Assembly: GCF_037072025.1 (NCBI RefSeq)
Contig: NZ_JAXHDD010000001.1
Coordinates: 1 to 64,000 of the forward strand
Length of the DNA stretch: 64,000 bases
Source: Pseudogracilibacillus sp037072025
Lineage (GTDB): Bacteria; Bacillota; Bacilli; Bacillales; Amphibacillaceae
Direction of reading: 5' to 3'
The position numbers were made by a program, and so were the translations under genes. Positions 44,209-53,380 of the stretch are shown here, one piece after another; the first letter of the stretch is position 1; every line of letters begins with the position of its first letter. The notes under the pieces were generated by a model that was not told the DNA's origin, searched no databases, and saw nothing but the letters and a program-made list of their open reading frames with translations.

Positions 44209-45375
44209 TTAGAAACACCTTATTTCTTCGCGATAGTCATCGATTGCTTTTTTAAGCTGAGGAAATTGGTCACTTGTAAATTGATCTGTTAATGCTTTCG
44301 CCAATTCAAAAGCAATTACATGTTCCATTACCACTGCTGCTGCTGGAACAGCACATGAGTCAGAACGTTCAATACTTGCATTAAATGGTTCTTTTGAATC
44401 AATATCTACACTTTGTAAAGGTTTATAAAGGGTTGGAATAGGTTTCATTACACCTTTTATAACGAGAGGCATTCCAGTAGTCATTCCACCCTCAAAACCA
44501 CCTAGACGATTTGTTCTGCGATAATAGCCTTTTTCTTCACTCCACAAGATTTCGTCATGAACTTCTGAGCCATTTCTTCGAGCAGCTTCAAATCCGATGC
44601 CAATTTCTGCTCCTTTAAAAGCATTAATGCTCATGACACTACCTGCTAACTTGGCATCTAGCTTCCTGTCATAGTGAACATAAGAACCAATCCCGGCAGG
44701 CATTCCTTCTACATAAACTTCACAAACACCACCGATAGAGTCACCATCTTTTTTCGCTTGATCAATTCGATCCATCATTTCTTGTTCAACATCTTTGTCT
44801 AAAACTCTTACAGGTGATGCTTCAGAAACTTCCATTCTTTCTTGTATCGTTACGTCTTCCATTTCTTTTGCTCTTATACCGGCTATCTCTTTCACATACC
44901 CAACTACTTCAATCCCTAATTGTTGGAGCATAATTTTAGCAACAGCACCAGCTGCGACTCGAGCAGTAGTTTCACGTGCGGAAGATCTTTCCAGTACATT
45001 TCTCATATCACGATGACCATATTTAAGTGCACCATTTAAATCAGCATGCCCCGGTCTAGGACGAGTAACAACGCGTCGAACCTTCTCGTTATCGTCAATT
45101 GGATCCTCTCCCATAATATTGACCCAACTCTTAAAATCATCATTGTTAACAACTAAAGTGATTGGGGAACCCAATGTATAGCCATGTCGAACTCCACTTG
45201 TAATTTCTACTAAGTCTTTTTCAATTTGCATTCTTCTACCACGACCGTGGCCTTTCTGTCTACGTAACAAAGATTTATCAATATCTTCTTTTAACAACGG
45301 CATGCGAGCAGGTACACCTTCAATAATTGTCGTTATTTTTTTTCCGTGAGACTCCCCTGAAGTTAAGTAGCGCAT
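44209..45375 (-). CDS. aroC: Chorismate synthase
   Basis: A 388-residue FMN-dependent lyase that makes chorismate. Signature blocks: YLTSGESHGKKIT, GRGRRMQIEKD, RPRPGHADLNGALKYGH, SSARETTARVAAGA and RSDSCAVPAAAV. Three tandem ATGs exist; the third, at 45375, is about 7 nt from GAGG and gives the family start. B. subtilis calls it aroF. First intact gene of the aromatic supraoperon. Confidence 0.97.
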   Translation of the reverse strand: MRYLTSGESHGKKITTIIEGVPARMPLLKEDIDKSLLRRQKGHGRGRRMQIEKDLVEITSGVRHGYTLGSPITLVVNNDDFKSWVNIMGEDPIDDNEKVRRVVTRPRPGHADLNGALKYGHRDMRNVLERSSARETTARVAAGAVAKIMLQQLGIEVVGYVKEIAGIRAKEMEDVTIQERMEVSEASPVRVLDKDVEQEMMDRIDQAKKDGDSIGGVCEVYVEGMPAGIGSYVHYDRKLDAKLAGSVMSINAFKGAEIGIGFEAARRNGSEVHDEILWSEEKGYYRRTNRLGGFEGGMTTGMPLVIKGVMKPIPTLYKPLQSVDIDSKEPFNASIERSDSCAVPAAAVVMEHVIAFELAKALTDQFTSDQFPQLKKAIDDYREEIRCF

Positions 45376-45405
45376 CATCATTCCTCATTTCCTTTGCAAG
45401 TCATG

Positions 45406-46150
45406 TTAATTTCTTTGATAAAAAAATGTATCAAAAAATGTTAATTGAAATTCGCTCGGATTAAAAATTTGTTTTGGATTTAAAGCTTCGCCAAAACGAG
45501 TATAAATTAATTTCTTAGCAGGATCAGTAAAATAGATTAAGTACATTTCTACAAACGATTAAATCAAGATTAGGTGGATGTGGATCTTTCAGCAAATTGT
45601 GTTTCTTAAATGAAATAGAAGCTTTTAGTTTTTCATTTATATGAAACTTATTGTTTTTAAATAGAAAGTATTTTGACTTTTTATGAGCTGGTAAATCTTT
45701 CAAAGCAGAAGGATGGTAAACACCTTCTTTAGCCTTTAATAGTACTTCCTCATCAATATCTGTTGCAATAATAGAATTTGTTATATTACTAAAATGTTCT
45801 TGCAACATGATCGCTAAACTATAAGGCTCTTCTCCAGTTGAACATGCTGTACTCCAGATTGTAAAATGCTTTTTATTTTTTATTAACTCTGGGATAATTA
45901 TATCTCTTAATACATCCCATCGTCTTGGATCACGATAAAATTCAGAAACATTTATCGTAATCCGATCAAGAAATTCATTTTTTAATCCATCATCACGTGA
46001 AAGAGCTAAATAATAACTGGAAAAGTCAGTAAAACTTCTTTTGTTTCGTAATGATGTAAGTCTTCTACTCATTTGAGCTTCATTATATAAATTTAAATCT
46101 ATCCCAATTTCATCATTTACTTTATTTACAAAACTATTATAATCCCCCAA
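45406..46150 (-). pseudogene. cheR: Chemotaxis methyltransferase CheR, frameshifted and internally deleted
   Basis: The first 200 residues are a normal CheR: N-terminal helical domain (EAQMSRRLTSL) and SAM-binding core (INVSEFYRDPRRW, ACSTGEEPYSLA). After IVCRNVL one extra A near 45538 shifts the frame (NLFY-stop instead of IYFTDPA). Beyond it the correct frame resumes as FTDPAKKLIYTRFGEALNP, then jumps to KQIFNPSEF, lacking the roughly ten residues (KGxLFVGSTE-type) that form part of the fold. It ends TFFYQRN-stop at 45406. Two separate lesions argue for a true pseudogene. It sits between ndk and aroC as in B. subtilis. Confidence 0.88.
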
Positions 46151-46175
46151 CGTATAACCAGCCTTTATTTAAGAT

Positions 46176-46211
46176 AAATAATAGAAAGCCTCCGTATAAA
46201 ACAGAGGCCAA
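46176..46211 (-). terminator. Terminator of ndk
   Basis: GCCTCTGT and ACGGAGGC arms (one G-T pair) with a short loop and TTTC on the minus strand, 10 nt past the ndk stop. Confidence 0.8.
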
Positions 46212-46220
46212 AAACAGTTA

Positions 46221-46667
46221 TTAGTAGATCCAAGTTTTGTCTTGTTTTTCGTAGGTAACAAGTTCACTTTCATTAAAGAATAGATTAATTTCTCGCTCTG
46301 CGCTTTCCGCGGAATCGGAACCATGGATAATGTTTTTACCAACTGTGATTGCATAATCTCCACGGATTGATCCTGGGTTTGCTTCTTGTGGATTTGTTGC
46401 ACCAATCATTAATCGTGATGTTGTTATTACATTTTCACCTTCCCATACCATTACAAAGACTGGACCTGATGTAATAAAATCAACTAACTCCCCAAAAAAA
46501 GGACGGTCTTTATGTTCACCATAATGATTCTCAGCAAGTTCTTTTGATATTTGCATTAATTTTGCTCCCACTAATGAAAAGCCTTTTTGTTCAAAACGAT
46601 TAACAATCTCACCGATCAATCCTCTTTGAACACCATCTGGTTTTACCATAATAAAAGTTTTCTCCAT
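46221..46667 (-). CDS. ndk: Nucleoside diphosphate kinase
   Basis: A 148-residue kinase that balances NTP/dNTP pools through a phosphohistidine. VKPDGVQRGLIGEI, GATNPQEANPGSIRGDYA and the active-site His in NIIHGSDSAESA are intact. Two adjacent ATGs; the second (46667) gives the usual MEKTF start. No overlap with hepT. Confidence 0.97.
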   Translation of the reverse strand: MEKTFIMVKPDGVQRGLIGEIVNRFEQKGFSLVGAKLMQISKELAENHYGEHKDRPFFGELVDFITSGPVFVMVWEGENVITTSRLMIGATNPQEANPGSIRGDYAITVGKNIIHGSDSAESAEREINLFFNESELVTYEKQDKTWIY

Positions 46668-46764
46668 CATCTATTCTCCTTTTTCTTTTACCAATTAGTA
46701 AATATACGTTTTTTTATGTAATCGTTAAAAAGTTTATCAAATTATGTCAAATAATACAATTAAA

Positions 46765-47742
46765 CTAAAATCGTCTTTTTCCAATTATATTTGCAATTGT
46801 TTCTAATGTTTTTTTTGCTTTATTGTTTTGTAAAGGTTTAATAGATTGAAGTGCTTTTTGTAAATACAAATTACTTAATTGATACGATTTTTCAATTGCA
46901 TCTGTTTTATGTAATAAATGTAGTATATTTTGCATGTCTACTTCGTTAATTTCTTTTTCATATTTAAACACTTCCTTGATTTCATGTAAAAAATCAGGGT
47001 CTCTCATAGCGAACAAAGTCGGAATCGTGATGTTGCCTTGAATAAGATCACTTCCAGTTGGTTTCCCTAACTCTTCAGGTGAAGCAGTGAAATCGAGAAT
47101 GTCATCAATAATTTGAAATGACATACCGACATTATACCCATAACGGTATAACTGATTTGCCTGTTGCGAGGGTACGCCAGAAGCGATTGCTCCAAGCTTG
47201 CAGCTAGTTGCAATTAATAAAGCAGTTTTTCTTTTAATTCTTTTGAGATATTTTTTTAAATCTTGCTCAACATTATATTTATCTTCAATTTGGGCAATTT
47301 CTCCTTCTACAACTTTGACGAGCGTTTTCGATAAGGAGTGATGCACATCAGGAATACTTACAGTTGTAATTACTTCGAGAGCTCGGGCAAGAATATAGTC
47401 CCCAGTGTACATTGCCACCCGGCTGCCATATAGATGTTTAATTGTAGGTTTTCCTCTTCGTAACTCAGCATCATCAACAACATCATCATGAACAAGAGTT
47501 GCCATATGGATTAGTTCTAATGCCACTGCAACAGATTTTATTTGTTCAATATTTTGTTTATAATTTCCAAATTGAGCTGATAACAAAACAAAAACTGGAC
47601 GGATACGTTTCCCACCAGCACGCAATAATTGTAAGGAAGCCTCACGCAATATCGGATGTTCTGCCTCGATTGTTTCGGTTAATGAATTTTCGATATCTTG
47701 TAAGTCTTTCCTTAAAAACCCATAAATATTCGCAAGTTTCAT
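46765..47742 (-). CDS. hepT: Heptaprenyl diphosphate synthase component II
   Basis: A 325-residue trans-prenyltransferase that builds the C35 side chain of menaquinone-7 with HepS. Both aspartate-rich motifs are seen (LVHDDVVDDAELRRG and FQIIDDILDFT). The ATG at 47742 has AAGGTGA upstream; a GTG three codons earlier lies inside it. Last gene of hepS-menG-hepT. Confidence 0.95.
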   Translation of the reverse strand: MKLANIYGFLRKDLQDIENSLTETIEAEHPILREASLQLLRAGGKRIRPVFVLLSAQFGNYKQNIEQIKSVAVALELIHMATLVHDDVVDDAELRRGKPTIKHLYGSRVAMYTGDYILARALEVITTVSIPDVHHSLSKTLVKVVEGEIAQIEDKYNVEQDLKKYLKRIKRKTALLIATSCKLGAIASGVPSQQANQLYRYGYNVGMSFQIIDDILDFTASPEELGKPTGSDLIQGNITIPTLFAMRDPDFLHEIKEVFKYEKEINEVDMQNILHLLHKTDAIEKSYQLSNLYLQKALQSIKPLQNNKAKKTLETIANIIGKRRF

Positions 47743-47777
47743 ACTTTTCACCTTTTTTACTGTCTTTTCTATGGCTG

Positions 47778-48482
47778 TTATTTTGTCGCCATATGCATTG
47801 CTGCAACCCCACCTGTATAGGATTTAACAGCAACATAGGAAAAACCTGTTTCAATAAACATTTTTTTAAGCTCATTTCTATCTGGAAATTCTCTTGTCGA
47901 TTCATTCAACCAGGCATACTCTTGATAACTTTTCGCAAAAAGTTTTCCGAACATTGGCATGATAAAACGAAAATAAAAAAAATATAATTGTTTAAAGCCT
48001 ATCAAAGTCGGCTGTGACGTTTCTAAACAGACGACTTTCCCTCCTGCCTTGGTTACACGATACATTTCTTTTAAAACTGTTTCATAATCAGGAACATTTC
48101 GTAAGCCGAAACCAATCGTTACAAAATCAAATGTCTCATCAGGAAATGGAAGTTCCATTGCATTTCCATGAATAAAATTCAATTGCTCTAATCGTTCTTC
48201 TTTTTGTTTTTCATGTGCAACTTTGAGCATGTTTTTACTGAAATCAAGACCGATCACTTCACCTTCATTACCGGTAGCTTTTGCCATCGCAATTGCCCAA
48301 TCCCCTGTTCCAGTACATACATCAAGTGCCTTACTCCCTTTTTGTACTTGCATTCGTTTCATTACATCTTTTCTCCACGCTATATGTCGATTAAAAGAAA
48401 TAATAGAATTCATCGAATCATACTTATTATAAATTTTTTCAAAAACGTGATGGACTCTTTCTTCTTTTGAACTTTCTGTCAT
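47778..48482 (-). CDS. menG: Demethylmenaquinone methyltransferase
   Basis: A 234-residue SAM-dependent class I methyltransferase for the last menaquinone step. VFEKIYNKYDSMNSIISF, SAM motif ALDVCTGTGDWAIA and GLRNVPDYETVLKEMYRV match UbiE/MenG. It lies 3 nt after hepS. Confidence 0.96.
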   Translation of the reverse strand: MTESSKEERVHHVFEKIYNKYDSMNSIISFNRHIAWRKDVMKRMQVQKGSKALDVCTGTGDWAIAMAKATGNEGEVIGLDFSKNMLKVAHEKQKEERLEQLNFIHGNAMELPFPDETFDFVTIGFGLRNVPDYETVLKEMYRVTKAGGKVVCLETSQPTLIGFKQLYFFYFRFIMPMFGKLFAKSYQEYAWLNESTREFPDRNELKKMFIETGFSYVAVKSYTGGVAAMHMATK

Positions 48483-48485
48483 GCA

Positions 48486-49271
48486 TTACCCTTCTTCCGC
48501 TATTGACGTATTGTAAGATAATTTAATATTATTTGTAATCATATTTTTGAATGATCCGAATCTGTAAGGTAAAGCAGATGTTAGTTTATCCAATGTTCGC
48601 TCCCTTAAATCTATCTTATCCTCAAGTTCAGTTAGCACAGAACCATAGTCCGCATTTAGTGAATACTTTCTTAAGTAATCTTCAATAGGAGAATATTGAT
48701 TCATTTCGATCTTTTCTTTCTCTTTCTTAAGTCTATTGATTAGTAATAATTCTTTAATAATTGGAATGAGTTCATATTTATCCTTAAGAAATGATGTAAC
48801 TTCTGTAAACAGGAGAGATTCAATATCTCTGATAGTGTCTACCAATTCATCGATTGTTTGAACATTTTCATAAAATAATATCATCTTTTTTTCATTAATT
48901 TCTTTTATTGCTATCGCTAATATTCGTATCATATCAATATCTTCTATCTCAGACAATAGCATATAATATAATCCACTATAATAATCCCCTGCTAGGACTG
49001 ATAGTTGCTTTTCGATATTATCCATATTATTCGAATTCCTGCTAGGAACTAATTCATGTGTATCTAAAGCAATTTGCACGAGCATAATCGTTGTCATATA
49101 ATGCTGTTTTTTAGTAGATGAAATTTCAAGATCCTTATAAAGATAATGTAAAATATATAATTTATCATAATCAATTAAGGGCTTCTGAATATATTTTTCC
49201 ACATATGAATGACTTATTTTATTCTCGATCATATGTTTTAATTGATTTGTTTCTTTACTCAATATGTGCAC
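48486..49271 (-). CDS. hepS: Heptaprenyl diphosphate synthase component I
   Basis: A 261-residue small-subunit partner of HepT. It is poorly conserved but the segment VLAGDYYSGLYYMLLSE, the DTHELV stretch and the ending AEEG match HepS. The start is uncertain: a GTG at 49271 with AGGTGG 5 nt upstream is my choice; a TTG at 49262 and a GTG at 49280 are possible. The folE-mtrB pair found upstream in B. subtilis is not present. Confidence 0.85.
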   Translation of the reverse strand: MHILSKETNQLKHMIENKISHSYVEKYIQKPLIDYDKLYILHYLYKDLEISSTKKQHYMTTIMLVQIALDTHELVPSRNSNNMDNIEKQLSVLAGDYYSGLYYMLLSEIEDIDMIRILAIAIKEINEKKMILFYENVQTIDELVDTIRDIESLLFTEVTSFLKDKYELIPIIKELLLINRLKKEKEKIEMNQYSPIEDYLRKYSLNADYGSVLTELEDKIDLRERTLDKLTSALPYRFGSFKNMITNNIKLSYNTSIAEEG

Positions 49272-49472
49272 GCCTACCACCTATGCCCTTTCATGCAATC
49301 ATTACTAATAGTATAGCATAATTTATAATCATGAAGCGAGAATGGATATTTAGAATATGAATTTTGATTAATTCCTACTAACTATCACTTATTTCCTCAA
49401 CAAAGTCAATAATTATAGAAAGAGGTCAATTATTTCTGCCCCAAGGATGGTATTGGTATCGTAACAAAATAA

Positions 49473-49503
49473 AAAAGGGCACGTTGTAGGACGCACCCTA
49501 ATT
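49473..49503 (-). terminator. Terminator of hbs
   Basis: AGGGTGCGT and ACGTGCCCT pair fully with two G-T wobbles around CCTACA, then six T residues on the minus strand. Confidence 0.85.
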
Positions 49504-49523
49504 TTTTGTTGCTCTATGTAAAA

Positions 49524-49799
49524 TTAGCTTTTTACAGCTTCTTTTAGAGCTTTACCAGCTTTGAATGCCGGAACTTTACTTGCAGGAATTTCAATTTCTT
49601 CACCCGTTTGAGGATTGCGACCTTTACGGGCAGAACGTTCACGTACTTCAAAATTACCAAATCCGATAATTTGAACTTTTTCTCCATCTTTAAGTGAATC
49701 CATGACAGATTCAAATACAGCATCAACTGCTTTTGCAGCATCCTTTTTGGATAATTCACTCTTCTCAGCTACAGCATTGATTAAATCTGTTTTATTCAT
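49524..49799 (-). CDS. hbs: DNA-binding protein HU
   Basis: A 91-residue nucleoid protein that bends DNA as a dimer. It starts NKTDLINAVAEKSELSKKDA, carries the DNA-binding arm around GRNPQTGEEIEIPASKVPAFKAG, and ends KEAVKS. The ATG at 49799 follows a very strong GGAGGTG by about 6-8 nt. Single-gene transcript with its own promoters and terminator. Confidence 0.97.
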   Translation of the reverse strand: MNKTDLINAVAEKSELSKKDAAKAVDAVFESVMDSLKDGEKVQIIGFGNFEVRERSARKGRNPQTGEEIEIPASKVPAFKAGKALKEAVKS

Positions 49800-49808
49800 G
49801 ACATTCAC

Positions 49809-50095
49809 CTCCTCCCAAAAAATATAATTTGTTTATAAACAAATTATAAAGCTATTCCCATTTGTTCACCAATTTGCCGTTTTTTATACTTCATTTGGCA
49901 ATAAACTGATGATAAAGCTTATACTAACTGACTTTATCATAAAATTCAACATATAATAGTGATTTTGTACGTTTTTTTTTCAACTTTTTTAATAGGCTTT
50001 AAAATAATGCACCATTTTTACAAAAAAATAGCAAAAATCATGTACAGACGTGACCTTTGCCGTAATTATTTCATCACAATATTTTGATTTTTAAG
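49809..50095 (-). promoter_or_regulatory. hbs promoter region with 24-bp palindrome
   Basis: On the minus strand a -10 TATAAT (49843-49848) has TTGGTG 18 nt upstream. Further up TTGAAT-17-TAGTAT forms a second candidate promoter, about 80 nt earlier. A perfect 24-bp palindrome at 49824-49847 (half ATAATTTGTTTA) overlaps the proximal -10 and the start site, a typical operator position. It could also form a hairpin in the mRNA leader. Confidence 0.65.
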
Positions 50096-50132
50096 CACAA
50101 AAAACCGGGCAAAGTTTGACCCGGTTTTTTCC
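50096..50132 (-). terminator. Terminator after the beta-CASP gene
   Basis: AAAAACCGGG and CCCGGTTTTTT arms around a 10-nt loop; symmetric, so it can stop transcripts in both directions. Confidence 0.9.
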
Positions 50133-50163
50133 TTCCTTCTAGAATCAGAGAATATCCGATAAT

Positions 50164-52893
50164 TTATATTTTTCGCATTAACAAATCATATCCTGTACGC
50201 TCCTTAATCACAGATGCCACTTCTTCCCATTCTTCCGCTCCTGGTTCCGTAGATAGTTTGACAGACACCTCTGACTTGTCCATGTGCAATGACGGATTTT
50301 TACTCATTTTCCATGTAGCTGGTATCATTTCCTTAGTTATTCGAATAATTTCATTTTGCTTAGGCTGTTTGGCAAATGTCACATCCATACCAATTCGTTC
50401 ACTTAGTTCCTGCATCATTTCTCTATAATTTTCAGCAACCTCAGGCGAAATAAAATGCAACTCCATAACTAGTTTTCCGTCCCATTGCTTCCTACTCGCT
50501 TTATAAAGAATAGCCCCATGTTCTTTTGCAAAACTTTTTGCTGTAGCAATCGCCTGATTAATTTCCATTGGCTCTACATTCGATTTAGTTCCGAAATACT
50601 GACTTTCGTCTGCTTGGAATTGTCTTTCCATCTCTTCTTCTGCAAAATGTAACGTAAACCCTGTCATGTCATGAAATTTTTTTGCTATTTCGGTGCCATT
50701 TTCTGGCTTCTTTTGTTTTGTAACAACCATCTGTTCATTCACATGAACAGATGGCATTTCAACATATTCTCCAAGTAATGATTGTAGCAATGGTTGAAAT
50801 GCTTCATGTCGAACAGATTCTGAAAAGTCGATGTCCCATCCAGTTTGCTCTTTCAAGAGATCTCTTATTTGCTTCCGTTCCTCAATAGAAAAAGCATCCG
50901 GGAATTGGAAGGACAACAAGATATGTTCATCTTCTGTTCCCAACTGTTGAACACCGCAGCGCAAGAAACGAGCGTCATCAGTGAAATAGGTGCGGACGAT
51001 ATCCATTGCTTGGTTGGGATTCATCTTCAATCCTTGAATAGGTAAATCAAGGTTGCTCAATCTAAAACGGATACCGTCATCTAATTTATATCCAATTGTA
51101 CCTTCAGGATCCGTATGACGGTAAGTTTCAGGAATACTCTGTAATGCTAAAGCAATCGAAAATTGTGTTGTTTCTTTTATCACATTTAGAAAGCGGAAAA
51201 TTTCCTGTAACGAAAGCGTATATTCTGGTACAAGCTCCCAATTAACATCCTTAACATATGGACGACTAAAGGAAAGCACCTCTGTTGCCACCTTTTGAAA
51301 CATCTCAATCGATAAATTCCACGTACCAAGTGATTCAACTACTTGGCTTGCTTCCACTCGATCTACCTTGCCCTTTGGCGTTTCACAAAAAAAAGTGGCT
51401 GTCTTTGGATGTACATTTTGGCAAAGACCAAACTTAAACGTAGATTTACCATCTTTTTTATAAAGCAGCACTTGTCCAATTTTTCTTCTTAGTAAATCCT
51501 GTTCTGGATTTGTTTTGTATCTTTTTCCAATAATCCCCTTTCCCTCTTTACGTTTTTTGAATGGATAGGTTTCACCATTTTCGACTAATATCGGGTTAAA
51601 CCTAGGGTGAATCTTCGTTGATAATGAAGATCTGGCATCATCGTCTCCATGGACAAGCATGGTATAAGTTGGTTTCAGAGTTTCGATAAAGCGAGTCATT
51701 TCATTCGCATCTGCATGGGCAGATAAACCAAATTTATCAATGCGACAGTTTACTTCATACGTAGTACCATCAATTTCAAGGCTATGCTCGGTTCCTTCAG
51801 CAAGGGCAAGCAATTTTCTGCCAGGGCTTTCTTCATCCTGGTAACCAGTAATAAAGACTGCATGCTTTGGATCCGATACCAGCTGTTTCGCATACCAAGC
51901 GCTTGCTCCTCCTGTCAACATTCCTGACGAGGCAACGATACATGCTGGTTTTCCACTTATAATTTCCTTCCGATCTTGTGCTTTTACAGCAATACAACGT
52001 CCTTCCGTTAAAAATGCATCCCCACTCGTTCGAATCCGATGGGCAACAGGTCCTTTTAGATAATGAGGGTAACTTCTGTAAACTCGGCTTACTGGTGTTA
52101 CCAAGCCATCTACATATATTGGAAAGGTTGGAATTAAGCCTTTATTCATATAATCTTGTAAAATCAGGAGTACTTCCTGCGCACGTCCTAGAGCAAAGGC
52201 TGGAATTAAGGAAAATCCGCCATTTTCAACGGTAGCAGCAACATTTTCTGCTAGACGTTTTTCCTCTGTATTACGATCCGTGTGCAGACGATTACCATAT
52301 GTGGATTCCATAACCACCACGTCAGGACGAATATTTTGTGGGACTTTGGCTCCTGGAATAGTTCTTGAACCGCCAAATGATATGTCTCCAGTAACAAGTA
52401 GACTTTCCTCATTCGTTTCAATGAAAAACATAACAGCTCCAATGATATGTCCCGCTCTATAAGCCGTTATTTTCATGTCTCCTACTTGGATGACACCTTT
52501 TGCAGGGAAAATTAAAATCTTTTGTAAAAGATTTGTTACTTCTTCTTCCGTATATGGCATGAGTGATTGAGTTTGCCGAGTTTGCTCTGTTAATATTTTA
52601 TAAGAATCCTTCATCATAATTTGCATTAAATCGGCAGTTGGTGGCGTTGCATAAATTGGAACATCTGGATACAATGTATGCACCACTGGCAAAGCCCCAA
52701 TATGATCCGCATGGGCATGAGTTACGAGAATTACATCAGGTTTACTCAGATCCTCCAGCATCCCAAACATGGGGAGCACATTTTCTCCATGCATGCGCAT
52801 ACCCGCATCAATCAGGATACTTGAAGCACCCATCTGAATATGCAAACAAGAAGCGCCAATTTCACTTCCGCCACCAAGTACAGTTATTTTCAC
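50164..52893 (-). CDS. Metallo-beta-lactamase/beta-CASP protein with long C-terminal extension
   Basis: A 909-residue protein. The N-terminal half (1-440) is a metallo-beta-lactamase fold interrupted by a beta-CASP domain: HxHxDH at His59-His64 (THAHADHIGALP), LVTGDISFGG, SLIPAFALGRAQEVLL, IVASSGMLTGG, FITGYQDEESPG and a final LVHGDDDA. This is the layout of RNA-processing nucleases (CPSF73/RNase J group). RNase J itself is about 555 residues and its C-terminal domain differs. Residues 450-909 match no family I recognise; they contain ALALQSIPETYR and two short repeated-looking segments. A role in RNA or DNA cleavage is inference. It sits alone between hbs and spoIVA, adjacent genes in B. subtilis, so it looks inserted; a repeat element follows upstream. 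Confidence 0.88.
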   Translation of the reverse strand: MKITVLGGGSEIGASCLHIQMGASSILIDAGMRMHGENVLPMFGMLEDLSKPDVILVTHAHADHIGALPVVHTLYPDVPIYATPPTADLMQIMMKDSYKILTEQTRQTQSLMPYTEEEVTNLLQKILIFPAKGVIQVGDMKITAYRAGHIIGAVMFFIETNEESLLVTGDISFGGSRTIPGAKVPQNIRPDVVVMESTYGNRLHTDRNTEEKRLAENVAATVENGGFSLIPAFALGRAQEVLLILQDYMNKGLIPTFPIYVDGLVTPVSRVYRSYPHYLKGPVAHRIRTSGDAFLTEGRCIAVKAQDRKEIISGKPACIVASSGMLTGGASAWYAKQLVSDPKHAVFITGYQDEESPGRKLLALAEGTEHSLEIDGTTYEVNCRIDKFGLSAHADANEMTRFIETLKPTYTMLVHGDDDARSSLSTKIHPRFNPILVENGETYPFKKRKEGKGIIGKRYKTNPEQDLLRRKIGQVLLYKKDGKSTFKFGLCQNVHPKTATFFCETPKGKVDRVEASQVVESLGTWNLSIEMFQKVATEVLSFSRPYVKDVNWELVPEYTLSLQEIFRFLNVIKETTQFSIALALQSIPETYRHTDPEGTIGYKLDDGIRFRLSNLDLPIQGLKMNPNQAMDIVRTYFTDDARFLRCGVQQLGTEDEHILLSFQFPDAFSIEERKQIRDLLKEQTGWDIDFSESVRHEAFQPLLQSLLGEYVEMPSVHVNEQMVVTKQKKPENGTEIAKKFHDMTGFTLHFAEEEMERQFQADESQYFGTKSNVEPMEINQAIATAKSFAKEHGAILYKASRKQWDGKLVMELHFISPEVAENYREMMQELSERIGMDVTFAKQPKQNEIIRITKEMIPATWKMSKNPSLHMDKSEVSVKLSTEPGAEEWEEVASVIKERTGYDLLMRKI

Positions 52894-52997
52894 CTTAAAA
52901 ATCCTCTCTTTGTAAAAATTTCATTTAATTAAATTGTATTATGAAATAATGATTCTTGCAAAGAGGGCGAAAACACATATCAATAGAGTAAGAAACT

Positions 52998-53286
52998 TTC
53001 GCCAATTTAAGAAAAGCGCAAGCGCCCGTTTAGCGGCGTATGTGCTGGACTGAACCTAGGAGATAAAGGAAACATGCCCCTGCAAAAGGGGGATGCCGAC
53101 ATTGGCCGCAAAGACCGTAGTTAGTCGGCCTTCCTTTACCTATTGAGTCGATGTTGACTTTCACCCAAGGGCATAAGGGCGACTAAGCCTCTGTCTAAAG
53201 CCAATCAGCAAGTCTTCTTTATCGAATCGTGAGGTGAAGGAAGCACACTAGCCGCTGGGCGCTGGATCTGGACGTGACTATTCCTA
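52998..53286. mobile_element. GC-rich hairpin repeat element upstream of the beta-CASP gene
   Basis: It starts AAGCGCAAGCGCCCGTTTAG and ends CTAGCCGCTGGGCGCTGGAT, giving imperfect terminal inverted repeats (AGCGCCC...AGCGGC). Inside, GGGGGATGCCGACATTGGCC to TTAGTCGGCC is a module also present near 32085. No protein is encoded. The rest of 52894-53380 is AT-rich and should hold the promoter of the beta-CASP gene. Confidence 0.7.
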
Positions 53287-53380
53287 CAACGAAACCTATC
53301 CACAGCTATAGAACTTTATCATTCCCTAAGCATTCAAAACCAGAAAAATTATTTTCAAATAAAAACAGCTAAATTAGCTG

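Noticed and set aside
45524..46150. A naturally short CheR of 208 residues
   Set aside because: The missing C-terminal residues are found downstream in the next frame, which shows a frameshift rather than a short family member.
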